Translations under genes and position numbers: made by a program | The notes under the pieces: model-generated | Seen by the model: the letters and a program-made list of their open reading frames with translations, nothing else | The model's database searches: none | Told to the model about the DNA's origin: nothing | Assembly: GCA_947632215.1 (NCBI GenBank) | Contig: CANROJ010000006.1 | Coordinates: 1 to 64,000, forward strand | Origin: an uncultured Flavobacterium sp. | GTDB lineage: Bacteria > Bacteroidota > Bacteroidia > Flavobacteriales > Flavobacteriaceae | Length of the DNA: 64,000 bases | Direction: 5' to 3' | Shown: positions 36,268 to 45,462 of the stretch, in pieces | How positions within the stretch are numbered: position 1 is the first letter of the stretch | How the letters are laid out: every line of letters begins with the position of its first letter

Positions 36268-38124
36268 ATGACATCTGGAAAAATTAACGTTACAGTGGAA
36301 AATATATTTCCACTAATTAAAAAGTTCTTATATAGTGATCATGAAATCTTCTTAAGAGAATTGATTTCTAACGCAACGGATGCGACTTTAAAACTAAAAC
36401 ATCTAACTAGTATTGGAGAAGCTAACACACCGTATGGCGACCCTATTATAGAAGTTAAAATAGATAAAGAAAATAAAACTCTTACCATTAAAGATCAAGG
36501 TCTTGGAATGACTAAAGAGGAAGTAGAGAAGTACATCAACCAAGTAGCTTTCTCTGGAGCTGAAGAGTTCCTAGAGAAGTATAAAGATAGCACAAAAGAC
36601 ACTGGAATCATAGGTCATTTCGGATTGGGATTCTATTCTGCTTTTATGGTAGCTGACAAAGTAGAGATTTTCACTAAATCTTTTAAAGATGAGCCTGCTG
36701 CACATTGGACCTGCGATGGTAGTCCAACTTATACCTTAGAAGAATGTGATAAAACAGATAGAGGAACAGAAATAGTTCTTCATATATCACCGGATTCATC
36801 TGAGTTCTTGGAAGACCATAAAATCAATGAGTTACTTGTAAAATACAACAAGTTTATGCCTGTACCTATTAAATTTGGTACAATTACAGACAAGGTAGAT
36901 GATATTGAGATAGAGAAAGATAATATTATCAACAACCCTACTCCAGCATGGACTAAACAACCATCGGAATTAACCGATAAGGATTACACAGAATTCTATA
37001 AAGAGTTGTACCCTACACAGTTTGAAGATCCTTTATTCCACATACATTTAAATGTTGACTATCCTTTTAACTTAACAGGAATCTTATATTTCCCTAAATT
37101 AAATGGAGACTTACAAATACAAAGAGACAGAATTCAACTTTACCAAAACCAAGTTTTTGTTACCGACAATGTAGAGGGAATCGTACCGGAATTCTTAACA
37201 ATGCTTAAAGGAGTTATAGATTCTCCAGATATTCCATTGAACGTCTCTAGATCTTACCTACAAGCAGATAGCAATGTGAAGAAAATTTCTAGTTATATTA
37301 CTCGTAAAGTAGCAGATAAATTAAAATCGCTATTTAACGAAAACAGAGAAGACTTCCAAGCTAAGTGGAATGATATAAAAGTAGTACTAGAATATGGAGT
37401 ACTATCTGAGGATAAATTCTATGATAGAGCTAAGAGCTTTATGCTTTATCCCACAACCCAAGGAGAGTATTACACTTTAGAGGAATTAAAAGAAGCTATA
37501 AAAGACAATCAAACAGATAAAGATGGTAAAATAATCATCCTATACACTTCTAATAAAGAAGCACAAGATAGTTATATAGCATCTGCTAATGACAAAGGGT
37601 ATAAAGTTCTATTATTAGATTCACCTATTGTTTCTCACGTTATACAAAAATTAGAAAGCGAAGATCAAGATATAACCTTTACTCGTGTAGATGCTGATCA
37701 TATAGCAAATCTGATAAAAAAAGAAGATCAAACTAGCTCTAGATTATCCCAAGACCAACAAACATCACTACAGGGTATAATAGAGGCTATTGTGCCTAAA
37801 GAAAAATACGTAGTGAAATTAGAATCTTTAGATAGCCAAGATGAGCCCTTTATTATAACCCAACCAGAGTTTATGCGTCGTATGAAAGAAATGAGCCAAA
37901 GCGGTGGTGGAGGTATGTTTGCCATGGGTAACTTACCAGAGATATTTAATATTACTGTAAACACTAACTCAGATTTGGCAAATCTAATTATTGAAAATCA
38001 AGATGAAACACTAAGAACCCAACAAATTAATCAAGCCTTAGATTTAGCAAAGCTATCTAAAGGACTATTAAAAGGAGAGGAACTTACTTCATTTATTAAA
38101 AGAAATTTTAATAATTTAAAATAA
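36268..38124 (+). CDS. htpG: Molecular chaperone HtpG (Hsp90)
   Basis: A 618-residue Hsp90. Seen: N-terminal GHKL ATPase with ELISNATDATLKL (Glu and Asn for ATP/Mg), DQGLGMTKEEV, GHFGLGFYSAFMVADKV, and RGTEIVLHI; middle domain with the catalytic Arg in NVSRSYLQ and a C-terminal dimerisation domain. Length is near the usual 620. It is a single-gene unit with its own promoter and a strong terminator. Confidence 0.97.
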   Translation: MTSGKINVTVENIFPLIKKFLYSDHEIFLRELISNATDATLKLKHLTSIGEANTPYGDPIIEVKIDKENKTLTIKDQGLGMTKEEVEKYINQVAFSGAEEFLEKYKDSTKDTGIIGHFGLGFYSAFMVADKVEIFTKSFKDEPAAHWTCDGSPTYTLEECDKTDRGTEIVLHISPDSSEFLEDHKINELLVKYNKFMPVPIKFGTITDKVDDIEIEKDNIINNPTPAWTKQPSELTDKDYTEFYKELYPTQFEDPLFHIHLNVDYPFNLTGILYFPKLNGDLQIQRDRIQLYQNQVFVTDNVEGIVPEFLTMLKGVIDSPDIPLNVSRSYLQADSNVKKISSYITRKVADKLKSLFNENREDFQAKWNDIKVVLEYGVLSEDKFYDRAKSFMLYPTTQGEYYTLEELKEAIKDNQTDKDGKIIILYTSNKEAQDSYIASANDKGYKVLLLDSPIVSHVIQKLESEDQDITFTRVDADHIANLIKKEDQTSSRLSQDQQTSLQGIIEAIVPKEKYVVKLESLDSQDEPFIITQPEFMRRMKEMSQSGGGGMFAMGNLPEIFNITVNTNSDLANLIIENQDETLRTQQINQALDLAKLSKGLLKGEELTSFIKRNFNNLK

Positions 38125-38146
38125 TCCAATTTTATTTTACTTCTAG

Positions 38147-38182
38147 AAAAGGCCTGCAGAAATATATTTTGCAGGCCTTTTT
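38147..38182 (+). terminator. Terminator after htpG
   Basis: Perfect 12-base arms AAAAGGCCTGCA / TGCAGGCCTTTT with T-rich tail. Confidence 0.9.
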
Positions 38183-38333
38183 GCTTTGTTGTTCTTCTTA
38201 CTTGCTTTGTATTTTTACAACCTTAGAAGTATAACTCGAATACACTACCTTTATTAAAAAATTATAAAAGACATTTGTCCTTCTTATTTATCTAGACAAA
38301 CACTAATTTTGCTGCACTTATTTATATATTAAT

Positions 38334-39299
38334 ATGGATCAAAAAAACACAATAAAAGGAGTTATTCTTGTTGCATTAGGAGCTTCTAGCTTTGGTATGC
38401 TTGCCTCATTTGTTAAGTTAGCTTACCAAAGCGGATACACAACTGTAGAGGTTACTCTATCTCAAGTTTTGTTAGGATTAATTGGAGTCTTTCTAATTAA
38501 TTTTTTCAGAAAGAAAAACCCTACTCAAGCTAAAGCTAGCGCTAAAGACAGAAGAAATCTAATATTAGGAGGGACCACCATGGGATTCACCTCGGTATTA
38601 TACTATTTGTCTGTTAGTTATATCGATGCATCTATTGCCGTTGTTTTATTAATGCAAAGTGTATGGATTGGAGTGGTAATGGAGAGTATATTGACCAAGA
38701 AATTTCCTAGTATTATAAAAATAGTAGCTGTAGCTATGGTTTTATTTGGAACTCTTTTAGCAACTAATGTTTTACAAAGCCAAATTACATTAGATATCAG
38801 AGGAGTTGTATTTGGTCTTTTGGCTGCTCTTTCTTTTGCTACAACCATGTTGTGTTCTAATATTATTGCTACCCAATTAGCAGCACCCCAAAGAAGTTTA
38901 TTCATGTTATGTGGGGCTACTATTGTAGTTGCTATATTTACTTTTGTTGCTCAAGTGGGTCCTAATAATTTCGATTTCATGAGAGATTTTTATAGTAACT
39001 TCACCAACGATATGTCATCAATACGTGACTTCAACTGGTCTATTTTCTATAAGTGGGGTATAATATTAGCTCTTTTCGGAACTATATTGCCTCCGTTATT
39101 CTTAACTATGGGATTCCCATATACTGGAGTAGGTCTAGGAAGTATCATTTCCTCTTTAGAATTACCAGTATCGGTCAGTGTGGCATACTTTGTTTTACAA
39201 GAAAAAGTAATCGCCTTACAATGGCTTGGAATTCTGTTAATCTTAACTGCTATACTACTAATGAATAGCAACTTAATATTTGCAAAAAAAGACAGGTAA
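38334..39299 (+). CDS. EamA/DMT-superfamily transporter
   Basis: A 321-residue membrane protein with ten predicted helices in two similar halves of the EamA fold (first half starting VILVALGASSFGMLASFVKLAY, second with FGLLAALSFATTMLCSN and closing LGILLILTAILLMNS). Substrate unknown; members carry metabolites, often amino acids or nucleotide sugars. Single gene with hairpin downstream. Confidence 0.9.
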   Translation: MDQKNTIKGVILVALGASSFGMLASFVKLAYQSGYTTVEVTLSQVLLGLIGVFLINFFRKKNPTQAKASAKDRRNLILGGTTMGFTSVLYYLSVSYIDASIAVVLLMQSVWIGVVMESILTKKFPSIIKIVAVAMVLFGTLLATNVLQSQITLDIRGVVFGLLAALSFATTMLCSNIIATQLAAPQRSLFMLCGATIVVAIFTFVAQVGPNNFDFMRDFYSNFTNDMSSIRDFNWSIFYKWGIILALFGTILPPLFLTMGFPYTGVGLGSIISSLELPVSVSVAYFVLQEKVIALQWLGILLILTAILLMNSNLIFAKKDR

Positions 39300-39356
39300 T
39301 TTCTCATAAAAACATTCAATAAAACAATAGTGTTTTATTATTACTTATTTTCAATC

Positions 39357-39385
39357 AAAGACCTCTGTAATAGGGGTCTTTTTTT
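39357..39385 (+). terminator. Terminator after the EamA gene
   Basis: AAAGACC / GGTCTTT arms with extra G-C pairs and a run of seven T. Confidence 0.75.
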
Positions 39386-39492
39386 ATGTATACTTACTAG
39401 TGGTTTTCAGCTATTTACCCTTAATAAAATGTTAAAGAAAAATTACTATGCTCTGTGAACATTTAATTTAGCTGTGTTAAAATCATTTATAT

Positions 39493-42138
39493 ATGTATAA
39501 AATATTAGTCCCTTTTATCCTAATTTGCAGCTATGTTCAAGCTCAAAGTACTAACGATACTATTTTCTTAGATTATGCTAATGAAAAAACTAATAAGAAA
39601 AATGCTATTTCTTATCTATTAAATACCAATTCCCAACAAAAGGCCTTATACAACCTTAAAACTAATGAAATTAGTATGGAAGGAGAAGCTGTTTTACAAA
39701 ACAACTCGCCCTTAAAATGGATAGGAAAAGTAAAGGGATACGCTCCAGGGAAAGTACTTTCAAATACTTATACCTATGACAACCAAGGGCAATTAACCCA
39801 TATAGAATCTTACAATCCAATTACTAAAGAAACCTATCAGGCTGAATTCATTGATAACTACCAAATGGAAGGCAAGGCTAGTTATATAGAGCAAGATTTG
39901 TTAACTTATATGGAAAATAAAAATGGATCTATACAATACTTAAGCTATATCAATCTTAAAGAGCCATTGAACAAATTAGTTAATCTCTTTGAAGATGATA
40001 TGGCCATAGAAACAAAATATTTTGATAAAGATGGCAAAAATATCTATTCTTGTGACTATAAAGATGGATACCCATTTAATGGTCAATATGTTTCTTTATA
40101 TCCCACTAGTCTTAATATTGAGGGTGTTCAAACTTATCTAGAAGGCCAAGAGATAGAAATGAAAAATTATTATAAAGATGGTGCTCTTTTCTCAAAGGCT
40201 ATAGAATCCCCTGCTTACTTAATCACAGTATACTATGATAAACAAGGCCGAGAAATAGGTCAATTTACCTATGATAATATTAACGAAAAGTTCCACGGAG
40301 ATCAGTTCTTTTTTGACTCAGAATACTATGGAGAAAAACTAGGCTCTAAATACACTTATACCGATGGTTATTTAAGCTCCTCGGTTAGCTACAACACAAA
40401 AATAGCTAGCAATCCAGTTAAAATGATTTCTTACTACAACTTAGAGTCAGCCCTAGATTCAGTTCAATACTTTGATACCAAGGGTGAACTTATTTCTACG
40501 GTGACTTATAAAGATTATGAGCCTTACAATGGAACTATGTATGAAGATAATTATATCGAGACTTACCTAGATGGAAAGCTTACCTACCAAAAGTTTTTTT
40601 ATCCGCAAACAACTAAAGTATTTGAAATATACCAAGATAACGTTAGTCAATTTTTTGACTATCAACAAAATATCATCGGAACACTTACCTATGACCCTGA
40701 AGACTCCTACTATCTTACCCCAAAACAAGGCGTAAGTTATAATTTAGATGACAACGCGATTTACCAAAAAAACACCTATAAAAACAATCAACTCATAGAG
40801 CAAACGGACTATTATGCTTGCGATAACCCTAAGGATAAATTATCTATATATTCAACTACAAAATTTCCCGAAGATGACCAGGGCTTAAAAACAATTACCT
40901 ACTACTATGCTAATGGTAATTTAAGAGAACAAAGTACTTACTATCAAAGTCAATTCATGGAGGATGAATTAATTCAGGCCAACTACTACGATAGTAATAA
41001 AAACAAAATAGGTAGTTATGACAAGCAAAATAAAGGTGGACAAATAATTACCTTTTCTACTAACAACATTATTACCGACTTAAAGAAGTACGTAGATCAA
41101 CAATTAGTATACCACCAAAGCTATCTACCCACCTTAGAAAATACTTGGGTGGACCCTATTGATCTAGAGCAATCAGACTACTTTCTACAAAAGCAAATCG
41201 ACTTTAATAGTCAAGGAGTTTTCTATGATTTTAACCAAGAGAATAAGTCTGTGGTAGTTTATAAAGATCAAGCTCCTTTTCAAGGAGAAGTATGGGAAAT
41301 AGAATATGGCAATATAACCAAAACTCCTTATAAACAAGGTCAAATAGATGGAGTACAACTAGTATTACCTTATTTAGACTACGATATGTATTACACAAAA
41401 GACCACTATAGTAAAGGAGAGCTGCTAAAAGAAGAAAAATATTTTGAGGATATACTACTTGAGCAAACCGTTTATGAAAATAATGAGCCTATACTGCACC
41501 TGACTAATTCTACACAGGGAGAATTACTTACAAAAATGCAATATAAAAATGGTCTCCCTTTTGAAGGAAATATAAAACAGGAAAATTATTACTTAACCTA
41601 TTACATTACCTATAAGAATGGACAAATCCAACAAGTGGACTATATGGATTATCTAGAAAACATAATTGCACAGGATATTTTCATAGACCAATCTACTTAT
41701 GAGAGAACAGTTTTTGATGAACAACAAAAACAAATAATTCAGTACAGGGTAAAGGATAACTTTATAAACGGAGAACTAAAATACTTTGACAATGGTAAGG
41801 TATCTCACACAGCATTCTTGGAAGATGGACAACTTATAAAGGGTACAATAAACCTTGAAATAAATACTAGCCAACACAACAACTATGACACCCAAGACTA
41901 CCCGTACTCAGATAATTATTTCCAAATAAGTAGAAACAAAAACAAAGTAAGTCTACTAGCTTTAAATAAAGCTACTGGGGAAGTTATCTCAGATATGCAA
42001 GTAAAACTAACAAACAAAGACATATTGTTAACTCCACTACCCCTTAGCGCTATAACTCCAGAGGATTTATATGTTAACTCAGACTACTACACATACATCT
42101 ATGTTTATTCACATGAGGAAATTCTATCGTTCAACTGA
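39493..42138 (+). CDS. Long secreted protein with MORN/YwqK-like repeats
   Basis: An 881-residue exported protein: signal peptide 1-17 (MYKILVPFILICSYVQA), then about 12-15 degenerate repeats of a Tyr-rich pattern such as YFDKDGKNIYSCDYKDGYPFNG, YYANGNLREQSTYY, YKNGLPFEGNIKQ and YKNGQIQQVDYMD. This is the MORN_2/YwqK-type repeat (YxNGxLxxxxxYxxGxxxG), which here builds a long beta rod. There is no lipobox, membrane anchor or recognised catalytic domain, and I see no type IX secretion signal at the C-terminus. Much longer than the usual few-repeat YwqK-like protein. Function not known. Confidence 0.8.
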   Translation: MYKILVPFILICSYVQAQSTNDTIFLDYANEKTNKKNAISYLLNTNSQQKALYNLKTNEISMEGEAVLQNNSPLKWIGKVKGYAPGKVLSNTYTYDNQGQLTHIESYNPITKETYQAEFIDNYQMEGKASYIEQDLLTYMENKNGSIQYLSYINLKEPLNKLVNLFEDDMAIETKYFDKDGKNIYSCDYKDGYPFNGQYVSLYPTSLNIEGVQTYLEGQEIEMKNYYKDGALFSKAIESPAYLITVYYDKQGREIGQFTYDNINEKFHGDQFFFDSEYYGEKLGSKYTYTDGYLSSSVSYNTKIASNPVKMISYYNLESALDSVQYFDTKGELISTVTYKDYEPYNGTMYEDNYIETYLDGKLTYQKFFYPQTTKVFEIYQDNVSQFFDYQQNIIGTLTYDPEDSYYLTPKQGVSYNLDDNAIYQKNTYKNNQLIEQTDYYACDNPKDKLSIYSTTKFPEDDQGLKTITYYYANGNLREQSTYYQSQFMEDELIQANYYDSNKNKIGSYDKQNKGGQIITFSTNNIITDLKKYVDQQLVYHQSYLPTLENTWVDPIDLEQSDYFLQKQIDFNSQGVFYDFNQENKSVVVYKDQAPFQGEVWEIEYGNITKTPYKQGQIDGVQLVLPYLDYDMYYTKDHYSKGELLKEEKYFEDILLEQTVYENNEPILHLTNSTQGELLTKMQYKNGLPFEGNIKQENYYLTYYITYKNGQIQQVDYMDYLENIIAQDIFIDQSTYERTVFDEQQKQIIQYRVKDNFINGELKYFDNGKVSHTAFLEDGQLIKGTINLEINTSQHNNYDTQDYPYSDNYFQISRNKNKVSLLALNKATGEVISDMQVKLTNKDILLTPLPLSAITPEDLYVNSDYYTYIYVYSHEEILSFN

Positions 42139-42173
42139 TTAAATTAACAAGTAACATTTAACAACCACCAATT

Positions 42174-42204
42174 AAAAAGTCCTAGCTAATAGCTAGGACT
42201 TTTT
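42174..42204. terminator. Bidirectional terminator
   Basis: Perfect 14-base arms around an AAT loop between convergent genes at 42138 and 42235. Confidence 0.9.
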
Positions 42205-42234
42205 AATTATATAAAATCTTTTTGAAGTGTAAAG

Positions 42235-43008
42235 CTAAAAATCAAAGTCTATTACTTCATAGGCGAAACGACAAATAGCTAAAAGCATAATAAACAAAAA
42301 GATGTATCTTACCCATACTTGTCCTTTTAAGATAGCCAGCTTTGCTCCCATGTAGCCTCCTGCTCCGTTACAAAACGCCATAGGCAATGCTATTTTCCAT
42401 AATATTTGGCCTTGAAGTAAGAACAGACATATACTTCCAAAATTAGTAGCCAAGTTGATCATCTTAGCATAGGCAGAGGCCTTGAAAAAATCAAAGCCAA
42501 CAATAAAAACAAAGCCCATAATAAAGAATGTCCCAGTGGCCGGACCAATAAAACCATCATAAAACCCAACTACTATAGCAATTAGTATTCCATAGACATA
42601 TTGTCTTTTTTGGGTTAAAGTCACAAGAGTCTTTCGAGCAAAATCTTTGCGCAAATAAGTAAAGAACCATAGCAATACTAAAATAACTAACAGTAATGGC
42701 TTAATGAATTCATTATTTACCCGAGTTAAAACAAAGGAACCTAGAAAAGCACTACAGAACGAAATACTTGCCAAAACTCCTAAATAAATCCAATTAATAG
42801 AGGTAGTCTTTAAATACTGCTTAACAGCCATAGCTGTACCAGTAAAGGCTGGCACTTTAAGAGTACCGATAACAGTAGAAACAGGAAATTGAGGTAAAAT
42901 AGCCAAAGCTAAAGGCGTTTGAATTAATCCTCCTCCACCGGCTATAGCATCAACAAATCCAGCACAAAATGCCACTACGCACAAGTAAAATAGTATATCT
43001 AACTCCAT
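42235..43008 (-). CDS. TSUP family transporter (TauE/SafE)
   Basis: A 257-residue membrane protein with about seven or eight helices. Seen: the TSUP N-motif GFVDAIAGGGGLIQTPLALA and the second-half copy IVVGFYDGFIGPATGTFFIMGFV, each with the Gly-rich hairpin of the family. TSUP proteins move sulfite, sulfoacetate or other small anions. Single gene; the substrate is not shown by neighbours. Confidence 0.92.
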   Translation of the reverse strand: MELDILFYLCVVAFCAGFVDAIAGGGGLIQTPLALAILPQFPVSTVIGTLKVPAFTGTAMAVKQYLKTTSINWIYLGVLASISFCSAFLGSFVLTRVNNEFIKPLLLVILVLLWFFTYLRKDFARKTLVTLTQKRQYVYGILIAIVVGFYDGFIGPATGTFFIMGFVFIVGFDFFKASAYAKMINLATNFGSICLFLLQGQILWKIALPMAFCNGAGGYMGAKLAILKGQVWVRYIFLFIMLLAICRFAYEVIDFDF

Positions 43009-43139
43009 AAAAATTTAAAAAACACAAATGTAGGCAAACTACACTAGGTAATTTTACTCTACAGTGAATTTATATAGGCTATTGTTTCAAAAAAATATTC
43101 TATGGCTCATTTTTTTTATTAGAGCTTATAAAAATACTT

Positions 43140-45338
43140 TTACACCACAAGAATTCCCAGTGCCTTAATACTTTGAAAAGCTTTACTATACCAAAAAGGT
43201 TCAAAGTCTTCTTGGGTAAATTCCTCAAAACTTTTCTTCATTTCTCCATAAGTTAAAGTAGCTGTACTACTTTGGTTTAACAGCTCTACAAAATGAGCAA
43301 ACCAATTAGCACTTTGAGCATCCATATCAATGCTAAGGGTTTGTCTTTTGGTATGCAGAGTTACATGTGCCATTTTAAAGACTCTACCTTTTTTCTTCTT
43401 TTCAAACTCCTCTATAAACGGTACACTACCCAAGTAGAAGACCTTTTGATTAGACTTATAAACAGGTAAGCTTTGCTCTGTTAAGCACTGCTGGATATAA
43501 TTGGGAGCTATAGATGTTTTAGGCACTTTAAACTCAAACCATTCTTGCAAGGGCCAATCCAAACACATATGATGCATATAATTATACAAAGATTTTCTTA
43601 ACCCGAAGGAAAATTTCTCATGTTGCGCACCATTTAACTCTTTATGGGGAACATCATTATTGGCAAACGAACCTTTTTGTTCCAGCAAAGACTCAACTTT
43701 ATAAGACTTTGGATCCATACCCACTGGAGAATGTGCTGTCATAGCAAATTGATGCCAAAAACCACTTTGCATAACCCCATTTTCAAACATTTGTCGAACC
43801 ATCTCCAAAGAATCAATTGTTTCTTGAGCACTTTGGGTAGGAAAACCATACATTAAATAAGCATGAACTAAAATACCAGCTTGAGTGAAGTTTCGATTCA
43901 CTTTAGCTACTTGTTCCACAGTAACCCCTTTGTCTATTAATTTTAATAAACGATCAGAGGCCACCTCTAAACCACCTGATACAGCAATACATCCGGATGC
44001 TTTAAGTAAATAGCAAAGATCTTGGGTAAAACTTTTCTCAAAGCGAATATTAGTCCACCAAGTAACGTGTAAATTTCTGCGAATAATTTCTAAAGCAACC
44101 TCCTTCATTAAAGCTGGTGGAGCAGCTTCATCTACAAAATGAAAACCTGTTTCTGAGGTCTGTTCCACTAAAGTTTGCATGCGATCAACAATCAACTTAG
44201 CACTCACAGGTTCATATAACCGAATATAATCCAAACTAATATCACAAAAAGTACATTTACCCCAATAACAACCATGAGCCATGGTTAATTTATTCCATCT
44301 ACCATCACTCCACATACGGTGCATTGGATTAACAATTTCAATAACAGAGATATATTCTTTTAATGGTAAATCACTATAATCCGGTGTGCCTAGTTGATTT
44401 TGTTTATAATCCTTTTTCAAGGGATTATTTATATATATTACTTGATTATCAATACAAACAAATGTTCTCTTTAATTGGGATACATCTATTTTACCCTCCA
44501 CGTGCAAAATCACATTTTCCAATGGCGCCTCTCCATCGTCTAAGGTAATGTAATCGAAAAATTCAAAAACTCGAGGATCTTGTAAATCTCTTAATTCAGT
44601 GTTAGCAAACCCACCTCCCATAGTTACTTTAATGCTAGGGTAATTAGTCTTGATATACTGAGCACAACGAAACCCACTAAATAAGTTACCTGGAAAAGGA
44701 ATAGAGAATCCAACAATTTTTGCAGTTGTCTTACTTAGTAATTTATCTAATAATTCTACGGTTATTTGATCAATATAAGACAAAGGTTGTTTTAAAGAAT
44801 CGTATAATTCATCAAAACTATGAGCCGAGCGTCCTAGACGTTCAGCATAACGGCTAAATCCAAAATTAGCATCTACACTACTTTGAATTAAATCTGACAA
44901 ATCTTCTAAATATAAGGTAGCTAAATGCTTAGCCTTATCAATAATTCCCATATCTCCAAAAGCCCAATGTAGATCTTCTAAATTATCAAAACGAGAAGCT
45001 CTTGGCAAAAAATCACCTTGTACAATACCATGAGCCAACGTTGGATTTTTACCTTGTAGAAAAGCAATGACTGCATCAATGGAATTTATATAGTCTTTCT
45101 CAAAGGCTAAAATTCGATGTACATTTAGACTTACCTCTTGGGTATTTTCATGTACATAATCAAAGAGCCTTTCCAACCCTTTTTTTGAAAAAATCTCTAA
45201 AATAACCTCTATTCCTAAATCTGCCTGATAACTAGGAATCTCTAAAGTGTTTAAAAACCCCTTAATATATGCCGTAGCAGGATATGGAGTATTTAACTGA
45301 GTAAAGGCTGGAGTGATAAGAGTTATAGTTGTATTCAC
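43140..45338 (-). CDS. B12-binding-like radical SAM protein, CX4CX2C
   Basis: A 732-residue protein. The N-terminal 300 residues resemble a cobalamin-binding Rossmann domain (KIVGFSIPFPGNLFSGFRCAQYI; GGGFANTE) but lack the DxHxxG cobalt ligand. The radical SAM core follows, with the iron-sulfur Cys at C357, C362 and C365 (HGCYWGKCTFCD), i.e. CX4CX2C rather than CX3CX2C, then FHFVDEAAPP and GGLEVASDRLL. The C-terminal 200 residues are unlike known auxiliary-cluster domains. Substrate unknown. It is a single gene, divergent from bshC (124 bases), which may share regulation. Confidence 0.87.
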   Translation of the reverse strand: MNTTITLITPAFTQLNTPYPATAYIKGFLNTLEIPSYQADLGIEVILEIFSKKGLERLFDYVHENTQEVSLNVHRILAFEKDYINSIDAVIAFLQGKNPTLAHGIVQGDFLPRASRFDNLEDLHWAFGDMGIIDKAKHLATLYLEDLSDLIQSSVDANFGFSRYAERLGRSAHSFDELYDSLKQPLSYIDQITVELLDKLLSKTTAKIVGFSIPFPGNLFSGFRCAQYIKTNYPSIKVTMGGGFANTELRDLQDPRVFEFFDYITLDDGEAPLENVILHVEGKIDVSQLKRTFVCIDNQVIYINNPLKKDYKQNQLGTPDYSDLPLKEYISVIEIVNPMHRMWSDGRWNKLTMAHGCYWGKCTFCDISLDYIRLYEPVSAKLIVDRMQTLVEQTSETGFHFVDEAAPPALMKEVALEIIRRNLHVTWWTNIRFEKSFTQDLCYLLKASGCIAVSGGLEVASDRLLKLIDKGVTVEQVAKVNRNFTQAGILVHAYLMYGFPTQSAQETIDSLEMVRQMFENGVMQSGFWHQFAMTAHSPVGMDPKSYKVESLLEQKGSFANNDVPHKELNGAQHEKFSFGLRKSLYNYMHHMCLDWPLQEWFEFKVPKTSIAPNYIQQCLTEQSLPVYKSNQKVFYLGSVPFIEEFEKKKKGRVFKMAHVTLHTKRQTLSIDMDAQSANWFAHFVELLNQSSTATLTYGEMKKSFEEFTQEDFEPFWYSKAFQSIKALGILVV

Positions 45339-45462
45339 TTTAATTTCGAATTTAATTACAAAGGTAGTATATTGTAATGGACAACAAAATATATTAACCC
45401 TACGTTAAAGCTAAGTAAAGGCGAATTTATTTCTTTAATTTAGCACAAAAATAGACCATCTT

